NCBI GenBank assembly: GCA_001602885.1
Contig: LUZH01000009.1
Span: forward strand, 1 to 10,421
Length of the DNA stretch: 10,421 nucleotides
Reading direction: 5' to 3'
Source of the DNA: Bacteroidales bacterium Bact_16
Lineage (GTDB): Bacteria > Bacteroidota > Bacteroidia > Bacteroidales > UBA932
Made by a program: the position numbers and the translations under genes. This document shows positions 1 through 4,648 of this stretch, piece by piece. How positions within the stretch are numbered: the stretch's first letter is position 1; every line of letters starts with the position of its first letter. The notes under the pieces are model-generated. The model did no database searches and was not told the DNA's origin. It worked only from the letters and a program-made list of their open reading frames with translations.

Positions 1-1
1 C

Positions 2-1186
2 GTGCGCATCGCCCTGGGCGGCATGCACGACGAGGCCGAGCTGCGCGGCCACCGCAAGACCTACGTGGGCGCCCTCCCGGGCCGTATCCTCAACGGCATC
101 GCCCGGGCCGGCACCTCCAACCCGGTGATCGTGCTCGACGAGGTGGACAAGCTCGCCTCCGACTTCAAGGGCGACCCGTCCGCCGCCCTGCTCGAGGCGC
201 TCGACCCGGAGCAGAACTCTACTTTCCACGACAACTATCTCGACCTGGACTACGACCTCAGCAACGTCCTGTTCATCACCACGGCCAACAGCACCGCGCC
301 CATCCAGCCGGCCCTGCTCGACCGCATGGAGCTGATCAACGTCACGGGTTACCTCGCCGAGGAGAAGATGGAGATCGCCAAGAAGTTCCTCGTGCCCAAG
401 CAGCTCGAGGAGCACGGCATCGCCAAGAATGCGCTGAAGATCGACAAGGCGGCCCTCGCCGCCATCATCGACGAATATACCCACGAATCCGGCGTGCGCG
501 GCCTGGAGAAGCAGATCGCCAAGCTCGCCCGCGTCACCGCCAAGAAGATCGCCCTGGAGCAGGAGTATCCGACGACCATCAAGAAGGAGCACCTCAAGGA
601 GTATCTCGGCCTGCCGACCAACTTCCACGACCTGCAGAAGGGCAACGAAGCCCCCGGCGTGGTCACGGGCCTCGCCTGGACCCAGATGGGCGGCGAGATC
701 CTGTTCGTGGAGAGCTCGGTGTCCAACGGCAAGGGCGTGATGACGATGACCGGCAACCTGGGCGACGTGATGAAGGAATCGGCGACCATCGCCTACCAGT
801 ACATCAAGGCCCACCCGGAGCTCGCCAAGATGACGTCCGAGCAGTTCGGCGCCAAGGACCTGCACGTGCACGTGCCTGAGGGGGCGACCCCGAAGGACGG
901 CCCGTCCGCGGGCATCACGATGGTGAGCTCGATGGTGTCCGCCCTGCGCGGCGAAGCCATCCGCCACGGCATCGCGATGACCGGCGAGATGACGCTGCGC
1001 GGCCGCGTGCTGCCTGTCGGCGGCATCAAGGAGAAGATCCTCGCCGCCAAGCGCGCGGGCGTCCAGACGATCGTCATCAGCGAAGAGAACCGCAAGGACA
1101 TCGAAGACATCAAGGAGATCTACATCCGCGGTCTGGAGTTCCACTACGTCAAAGACATCCAGGACGTCATCAGCTTCATCTTCTGA
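2..1186 (+). CDS. lon: ATP-dependent Lon protease, C-terminal half (5' end outside window)
   Basis: Lon is a cytoplasmic AAA+ serine protease that unfolds and degrades damaged or regulatory proteins as a hexamer. The gene enters the window already in frame, so the N-terminal substrate-binding domain and Walker A are upstream and not seen. Numbering the visible residues from 1, the Walker B motif (VIVLDEVD) is at 42-49, the sensor-1 Asn in TTAN at 96, the likely arginine finger in LLDRME at 108 and the sensor-2 Arg in SGVRGLEKQ at 166. The C-terminal protease domain has the serine of PKDGPSAG at 302 and the lysine of GGIKEK at 345. Their 43-residue spacing matches the S679/K722 dyad of E. coli Lon, so the visible part looks catalytically intact. 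It ends with TGA at 1184-1186, followed 20 bp later by a strong terminator hairpin. No sign of decay is visible. Confidence 0.97.
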   Translation: MRIALGGMHDEAELRGHRKTYVGALPGRILNGIARAGTSNPVIVLDEVDKLASDFKGDPSAALLEALDPEQNSTFHDNYLDLDYDLSNVLFITTANSTAPIQPALLDRMELINVTGYLAEEKMEIAKKFLVPKQLEEHGIAKNALKIDKAALAAIIDEYTHESGVRGLEKQIAKLARVTAKKIALEQEYPTTIKKEHLKEYLGLPTNFHDLQKGNEAPGVVTGLAWTQMGGEILFVESSVSNGKGVMTMTGNLGDVMKESATIAYQYIKAHPELAKMTSEQFGAKDLHVHVPEGATPKDGPSAGITMVSSMVSALRGEAIRHGIAMTGEMTLRGRVLPVGGIKEKILAAKRAGVQTIVISEENRKDIEDIKEIYIRGLEFHYVKDIQDVISFIF

Positions 1187-1206
1187 TCCGACTCGCAATC
1201 ACTGAT

Positions 1207-1256
1207 CTGTCGCCAGGGGCAAATGGATACGATTCCGCCCCTGGCGACAGTTTTTT
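1207..1256 (+). terminator. Rho-independent terminator after lon (first palindrome of unit 1)
   Basis: A perfect 14-bp inverted repeat (1207-1220 with 1237-1250, CTGTCGCCAGGGGC and its complement) encloses a 16-nt loop and is followed directly by six T residues at 1251-1256. It lies 20 bp after the lon stop codon, which is the right place and form for an intrinsic terminator. The same palindrome is also part of the repeated paired-palindrome unit annotated separately, so lon may be using a former mobile repeat as its terminator. Confidence 0.85.
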
Positions 1257-1296
1257 CTTTCTGCCAGGGGCAGAACAACCCTTCCCCGCCCCTGGC
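1212..1296. repeat. Paired-palindrome repeat unit, copy 1 (REPIN-like)
   Basis: Two palindromes lie in tandem, each with arms GCCAGGGGC / GCCCCTGGC. The first is at 1212-1220 and 1237-1245, the second at 1263-1271 and 1288-1296. Both loops are exactly 16 nt and the linker between palindromes is 17 nt, containing ACAGTTTTTTC. Local arms extend further by compensating bases: 14 bp for the first palindrome and 13 bp for the second (1259-1271 with 1288-1300). The second copy of this unit is at 2287-2371. The two copies align without gaps at 68 of 85 positions by hand count, and all 36 core arm bases are identical. This is the architecture of REP/REPIN-type extragenic palindromes; mobility is inferred, not shown. 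Confidence 0.8.
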
Positions 1297-1302
1297 AGAA
1301 TT

Positions 1303-1350
1303 AAGAATCATACAAAAAGAAGGGAAAAAGCCTTTATCTGTATGATTCTT
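1303..1350. repeat. 12-bp perfect inverted repeat upstream of the transposase remnant
   Basis: AAGAATCATACA at 1303-1314 is the exact reverse complement of 1339-1350, with a 24-nt purine-rich spacer. An additional short AAGG/CCTT pairing is possible inside the spacer. It begins 6 bp after the core of repeat unit 1 and is AT-rich, unlike the GC-rich palindromes. No T-tract follows, so it is not a standard terminator in the plus direction. It could be an RNA stem in a leader, a protein-binding site or the edge of a mobile element; the sequence does not decide. Nothing recognisable as a gene lies between 1187 and 1461. Confidence 0.6.
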
Positions 1351-1422
1351 TCTTCGGCAAGGTCCGGCACACCCGGCTCATAATCAAGCAGATGAGAAAC
1401 AACTCAAAAATAATCGTTTAAA

Positions 1423-1456
1423 TGAACGTTCAAACGGCTCCGTTTTCGTAGGTTTG
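1423..1456 (+). promoter_or_regulatory. Candidate promoter and palindromic operator before the transposase remnant
   Basis: TAGGTTTG at 1449-1456 matches the Bacteroidota -7 consensus TAnnTTTG and ends 5 nt before the ATG at 1462. No TTTG -33 box is seen at the usual spacing. That region instead holds a perfect 10-bp palindrome, TGAACGTTCA (1423-1432). It abuts a second inverted repeat, AAACGG-CT-CCGTTT (1432-1445), which fills the space up to the -7 box. The position suggests an operator, or a hairpin limiting expression when transcription comes from upstream. Both readings are inference. Confidence 0.4.
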
Positions 1457-1461
1457 CCCCT

Positions 1462-2302
1462 ATGAAAAACTTTATGCTCAACCCAGACCGGCCGCTGTCT
1501 TTCGCCGAACGCGAACGGCAGTGCGAAGCGTTGTTCAATTCCCGCGGACCATTCTATCACTTATGCACGCCGGGAGACGACACGCTGACCCTTTTCGAAA
1601 CAGACTACGACTTCTGTTTTGCGATGAACCTGATAGCACTTGTCTCCTACCTGACACCGGATTTCAACATCATCACTTTTGAGATCATGGGTTCCCATCT
1701 CCACTATCATCCTCATCGACAATTTATCCTTTCTGCGGAATTCCATCGCCTACGTCAACAGGAACGGCTATCTGGTACGCCCGGACTGTACGCCCTATTC
1801 TTACCCCTGGGGCGCAAACCGGTTCTATTTCAATCCTGACGCACGGCTCCGCCGCGACGGGACTTTCGGCGATTTGTCGTATGATGAAAAAAGGCGCCTG
1901 TTCCGTAGTGGGACCGTCGAGTATCCGGATTCGCATATCCTCGTGGACGGCCATGTGTCGCCGGCGAGTTATTGCGACCTCACCCTGGGGGAAGGGCTAT
2001 TCAGGGACGCGCGACATTACAACTCATTGGTCTCCAGGAGCGTGGAAGGTTTCCAGGATATCGCAAAATTACTGGGCGACCAGTACTTCTGCACGGACGA
2101 CGAACTGTTCACCATCGTGCGCCAGATCAGCAAAGACAAATACGGATCATCACGCCCGGGCATACTTCCGCCCGACCATAAAAAGGAACTTGCCAGGATG
2201 CTGTATTACGATTATCACGCCAGCGTACTGCAAATACACCGGATGCTCCGGGTTGCGGAGAACGATATCCGATTTCTACTTGGTCTGCCAGGGGCGATTT
2301 GA
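1462..2302 (+). pseudogene. Decayed Y1/HUH transposase, REP-associated (RAYT-like), internal deletion and frameshift
   Basis: The 5' part, read from ATG 1462, ends in IITFEIMGSHLHY (HUH histidines at residues 79 and 81), the typical core of IS200-like/REP-associated tyrosine transposases (Y1 family). Around 1705-1709 the homology-like reading passes to the +1 frame, which runs on to TGA at 2300-2302. It resumes with a segment (ILIDNLSFLRNSIAYVNRNG) that fits the family's region after the catalytic helix, where many members have YIxxNP. Family members usually carry several dozen residues between these two parts, including the nucleophilic tyrosine helix. Here they are absent, so the gene has both a deletion and a frameshift. 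CATC occurs three times at the junction (1696, 1708, 1714), consistent with deletion between short repeats. The C-terminal part has SYPWGANRFYFN, DGHVSPASYC and a helix-turn-helix-like end. GC is near 50% on sampled lines, below its neighbours. The last codons and the stop lie inside the first palindrome of repeat unit 2. Identification rests on motif recall and was not verified by a search. Confidence 0.7.
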
Positions 2303-2331
2303 TATGTTTTTGCCCCTGGCAACAGTTTTTT
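2285..2331 (+). terminator. Terminator-like hairpin at the end of the transposase remnant (first palindrome of unit 2)
   Basis: A 10-bp perfect stem (2286-2295 with 2312-2321) around a 16-nt loop is followed by ACAG and six T residues at 2326-2331. The T-tract is separated from the stem by four bases, so this is a weaker terminator than the one after lon, where the stem extends through those bases. The transposase stop codon at 2300-2302 is in the loop. Confidence 0.55.
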
Positions 2332-2371
2332 CCGTGCGCCAGGGGCAAAACAGGCCCTCTCCGCCCCTGGC
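2287..2371. repeat. Paired-palindrome repeat unit, copy 2 (REPIN-like)
   Basis: Same architecture and orientation as copy 1: GCCAGGGGC / GCCCCTGGC arms at 2287-2295 and 2312-2320, then 2338-2346 and 2363-2371, with loops of 16 nt and a linker of 17 nt. The first-position loops of the two copies share 9 of 16 bases and the second-position loops 11 of 16. By contrast, the two loops within copy 1 share only 6 of 16. This suggests whole 85-bp units were duplicated rather than single palindromes. Together the copies bracket the transposase remnant as direct repeats. From 2372 to 2419, before ung, only short imperfect GC-rich inverted repeats are seen. On the ung strand no T-tract follows the hairpins, so no clear ung terminator is visible. 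Confidence 0.8.
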
Positions 2372-2419
2372 GGCTCTGGCGCAGCAGGGACAAGAGTTCC
2401 CTCAGGCGCCCGGGGGCGG

Positions 2420-3091
2420 CTAGAGCTTCCAGTCGATGGGAGGCTGGCCGTGGGCGACGAGGTAGTCGTTGCAGCGGGAGAAGTGCCGGCAACCGAAGAA
2501 TGCGCCGCGGGCAAGCGGCGAAGGGTGCGCCGCCTCGAGTACGAGGTGGCGCGCGCCGTCTATGAGCGGCGCCTTGCCCCGGGCGTAGTTGCCCCAGAGC
2601 AGGAAGACGACGCCGTCGCGGCGCTCGGAGACCGTCCGGATCACGGCGTCGGTGAAGGTCTGCCAGCCCAGGGTGCTGTGCGAGGTCGGCTCGCCGGCGC
2701 GGACGGTCAGCACTGCGTTGAGCAGCAGCACGCCCTGGCGGGCCCACGGCGTGAGGTCGGGGCTGCCGGACATCCGGACGCCCAGGTCCGTTTCGATCTC
2801 CTTGAAGATGTTCTTGAGCGAAGGGGGCGCAGGGACGCCCGCAGGCACGCTGAACGACAGGCCCATCGCCTGCCCGTAGCCGTGGTAGGGGTCCTGGCCC
2901 AGGATCACGACCTTCGTCTGCTCCAGCGGACAGAGGTCGAAGGCGCGGAAAATCTGCCCGCCGGGCGGGAAGATGGTGCGCCCTGCAGCCTTCTCGGCAT
3001 GCAGCTGCTGGACAAGGGAAGCGAAGTAAGGCTGGTCGAATTCGCTTTGGAGCGCTTCGCGCCAGGAAGGTTCGATTTTTACAGTCATCAT
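2420..3091 (-). CDS. ung: Uracil-DNA glycosylase, family 1
   Basis: Removes uracil from DNA, starting base-excision repair. The 223-residue product is the normal length for family 1 enzymes. The water-activating loop GQDPYHG is at 65-71 with catalytic Asp67. The uracil-recognition strand (LLLNAVLTV) gives Asn125, and the DNA-intercalation loop HPSPLARG begins at His189 and includes the conserved minor-groove segment. FLLWGNYA at 163-170 is also typical. Two ATGs in tandem (3091-3089 and 3088-3086) make the exact start uncertain by one codon. A -7-like TATATTTG lies only 1-4 nt before them, which favours a very short or absent leader. It is divergent from coaD across a 36-bp gap. Confidence 0.96.
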   Translation of the reverse strand: MMTVKIEPSWREALQSEFDQPYFASLVQQLHAEKAAGRTIFPPGGQIFRAFDLCPLEQTKVVILGQDPYHGYGQAMGLSFSVPAGVPAPPSLKNIFKEIETDLGVRMSGSPDLTPWARQGVLLLNAVLTVRAGEPTSHSTLGWQTFTDAVIRTVSERRDGVVFLLWGNYARGKAPLIDGARHLVLEAAHPSPLARGAFFGCRHFSRCNDYLVAHGQPPIDWKL

Positions 3092-3092
3092 C

Positions 3093-3100
3093 CAAATATA
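3093..3100 (-). promoter_or_regulatory. Candidate -7 promoter box for ung
   Basis: TATATTTG on the minus strand fits the Bacteroidota -7 consensus TAnnTTTG. It ends 1 nt before the first ung ATG and 4 nt before the second. No TTTG is present at the usual -33 spacing. If functional, transcription would begin at or just inside the start codon region. Confidence 0.45.
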
Positions 3101-3113
3101 CGCATTTTTTGCC

Positions 3114-3121
3114 TATATTTG
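3114..3121 (+). promoter_or_regulatory. Candidate -7 promoter box for coaD
   Basis: TATATTTG on the plus strand ends 6 nt before the coaD ATG at 3128. It is the divergent counterpart of the ung box, with 13 bp between the two boxes, so RNA polymerase bound at one would cover the other. No clear TTTG -33 box is seen. Confidence 0.5.
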
Positions 3122-3127
3122 TTTGTT

Positions 3128-3601
3128 ATGAACAGGATAGCATTATTCCCGGGATCGTTCGACCCGTTCACCGCCGGACACCTCAACATCCTCGGCCGCG
3201 CGCTCACGATGTTCGACGAGGTGGTCGTGGCCGTGGGTCTCAACCAGGACAAGCGCGGCTTCTTCTCCAACGAGCAGAAGATCGACATCGTCCGCCAGGC
3301 CACGGCCTCGCTCGGCGACCGCGTCCGCGTGATCTCCTACGACTGCCTGACCATCGAGATCTGCCGCCAGCTCGGCATCCGCCACATCGTGCGTGGCATC
3401 CGCAACATGATGGACTTCGACAACGAGAAGGCCATCGCGGACGCCAACCGCCGCCTGGCCCCCGAGATCGAGACGATCATCATCCCGACCGCGCAGGAAT
3501 ATGCCCACATCTCTTCTTCCGCCGTGCGCGACCTGTTGCGCCACCACGGCGACACCAGCCAGTTCCTCCCCGAGGGGGTCGTCCTTCCCGAAGTGAAATG
3601 A
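3128..3601 (+). CDS. coaD: Phosphopantetheine adenylyltransferase
   Basis: Transfers AMP from ATP to 4'-phosphopantetheine to give dephospho-CoA, the penultimate step of CoA synthesis in the cytoplasm. The product has 157 residues, the usual length for bacterial CoaD. The nucleotidyltransferase signature GSFDPFTAGH is at 9-18 (TxGH variant), the family segment RGIRNMMDFDNE is at 89-100 and ISSSAVR is at 128-134. The reading frame stays open far upstream through the antisense of ung, but homology and the TATATTTG box place the start at ATG 3128. The stop TGA overlaps the next gene's ATG (ATGA at 3598-3601), so translational coupling is likely. Confidence 0.96.
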   Translation: MNRIALFPGSFDPFTAGHLNILGRALTMFDEVVVAVGLNQDKRGFFSNEQKIDIVRQATASLGDRVRVISYDCLTIEICRQLGIRHIVRGIRNMMDFDNEKAIADANRRLAPEIETIIIPTAQEYAHISSSAVRDLLRHHGDTSQFLPEGVVLPEVK

Positions 3602-4425
3602 GAAGACTGCTGCCCATCCTCCTGACGCTCCTGCTTCTCTGCGGCGCCCGCACCGCGGCACAGGAGGCGCAGGCGGACAGCACCGCCCGCTTCGCCCCGC
3701 TGGACAGCCTGCTCACGCAGTTCTACGGCGCGCTGCTGCCCGCCGACAACGACGAGAAGAGCGCCGAATTCGACGCCCTGATCAACTCCTGCACCGATTC
3801 GCTGATGCGCCAGCACGTCGCGCTCGCGGTCTTCGACCACTACCGCTTCAGCCGCGTGATGGGCGAAGAGGCCGTGGCCGTGCACATCTTCGACGAATGG
3901 ATCGCCACGGGCAAGGTCCAGCCGCGCAGCGAGTTCGAGATGTTCGAAGCGGAGCGCTTCGCCCTCGAGAACCGCAGCACGCTGCTCGGCATGCCCGCGC
4001 CGCAGCTCACGCTCCGCACGCCCTGCGGCGGCAAGCGCACCATCCCGCGCAGCGACCGCGCCGCCGTGCTCTTCTTCTATTCGCCCGGCTGCGCCAAATG
4101 CCGCCTGGAGACGCACGCCCTGCCGTCCGTGCTCGCGGAAGTGAACTTCCCGATGGACTTCTACGCCATCGACGTGGACACGGACCGCCGCGCTTTCCGC
4201 GCCTTCCGCAAGGCGCTCAAGACCAGCAACAAGAATGTCAGGATGGTCCACCTCTGGGACCCGAAGAACGAATCGACGCTCCTGCTCGACTACGGCGTGT
4301 TCTCCACGCCCAAGGTGTTCGCAGTGTGGGAGGGCGAGATCCTCGGACGGCGCCTGGAAATGTCCAACCTGCTGGAAATCATCCAATATATCAATATGCT
4401 CTATGGCCAGGAAAAAGAAGACTAA
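3598..4425 (+). CDS. Secreted thioredoxin-like protein (CAKC active site)
   Basis: A 275-residue protein with an N-terminal signal peptide: basic MRR, a hydrophobic stretch over about residues 4-15, and likely cleavage near ARTAAQ at 17-22. The cysteine in LLLLCG lacks a small residue before it, so a lipobox is unlikely. After a helical N-terminal region of about 100 residues, a thioredoxin fold begins near 132. It has FFYSPGCAKC with the redox pair Cys165/Cys168 and a cis-proline in FSTPKVF at Pro238. This predicts a periplasmic thiol-disulfide reductase or related carrier like the many TlpA/ResA-type proteins of Bacteroidota; the substrate cannot be told. Lys between the cysteines differs from the CGPC of classical thioredoxin. 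It overlaps coaD by 4 bp and the next gene by 23 bp. Confidence 0.85.
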   Translation: MRRLLPILLTLLLLCGARTAAQEAQADSTARFAPLDSLLTQFYGALLPADNDEKSAEFDALINSCTDSLMRQHVALAVFDHYRFSRVMGEEAVAVHIFDEWIATGKVQPRSEFEMFEAERFALENRSTLLGMPAPQLTLRTPCGGKRTIPRSDRAAVLFFYSPGCAKCRLETHALPSVLAEVNFPMDFYAIDVDTDRRAFRAFRKALKTSNKNVRMVHLWDPKNESTLLLDYGVFSTPKVFAVWEGEILGRRLEMSNLLEIIQYINMLYGQEKED

Positions 4426-4645
4426 CAAGAAGTTCTCCGGCGTAGACCCCGCCTATCTCGACAAGCAGCGGGCCTCGCTCCGGCGCACCCACCGCAAGTC
4501 CGTGCTCTTCAACGCGCAGGAGCTTGCCGCCATCGACACGTATTGCAAGCGCTTCAAGGTGTCCTCGCGCTCGGCCCTGATCCGCCAGGCCGTGATGGAG
4601 CGCGTGCTCACCGGCCTGGAAGAGAGCCATCCGAAATTGTTCTAG
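4403..4645 (+). CDS. Small ribbon-helix-helix-like protein
   Basis: An 80-residue basic protein starting at ATG 4403, inside the end of the thioredoxin-like gene (23-bp overlap). This start gives the N-terminus MARKKKTNKK and avoids a long out-of-frame extension. After a charged tail, residues 31-37 (RKSVLFN) look like a beta strand, 38-51 like helix 1, and 55-70 (SSRSALIRQAVMERVL) like helix 2. This is the pattern of CopG/Arc-type DNA-binding proteins, with a short C-terminal tail ending KLF. A role as a transcriptional regulator is inferred from fold pattern only; the target is unknown. No toxin partner lies beside it. Its stop is 3 bp from the stop of convergent lnt. Confidence 0.75.
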   Translation: MARKKKTNKKFSGVDPAYLDKQRASLRRTHRKSVLFNAQELAAIDTYCKRFKVSSRSALIRQAVMERVLTGLEESHPKLF

Positions 4646-4648
4646 CGC

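Noticed and set aside
1207..2373. CRISPR array
   Set aside because: The repeats are short palindromes in two distant pairs rather than regularly spaced identical repeats with unique spacers of 30 nt or more, and no cas genes are present.
1207..2373. Insertion sequence with terminal inverted repeats
   Set aside because: The flanking units are direct copies of each other and individually palindromic, so inverted-repeat termini cannot be defined. No target-site duplication was found. The gene type (Y1/HUH) does not use such ends.
2372..2419. Terminator for ung in the short GC-rich inverted repeats
   Set aside because: Stems are short or imperfect and no T-tract follows on the minus strand.
2450..3127. 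Long open frame continuing upstream of coaD, opposite ung
   Set aside because: Its composition is that of an antisense of a GC-rich gene, while CoaD homology and the TATATTTG box begin at 3128. ung on the other strand has all family motifs.
3109..3597. In-frame extension of the thioredoxin-like protein upstream of 3598, through coaD
   Set aside because: It is Arg/Pro/His-rich out-of-frame sequence. A proper signal peptide starts at 3598 with an ATGA overlap to coaD.
3598..3660. Lipoprotein signal in the thioredoxin-like protein (LLLLCG)
   Set aside because: The residue before Cys15 is Leu, not Ala, Gly or Ser. A standard signal-peptidase site near residue 22 is a better fit.
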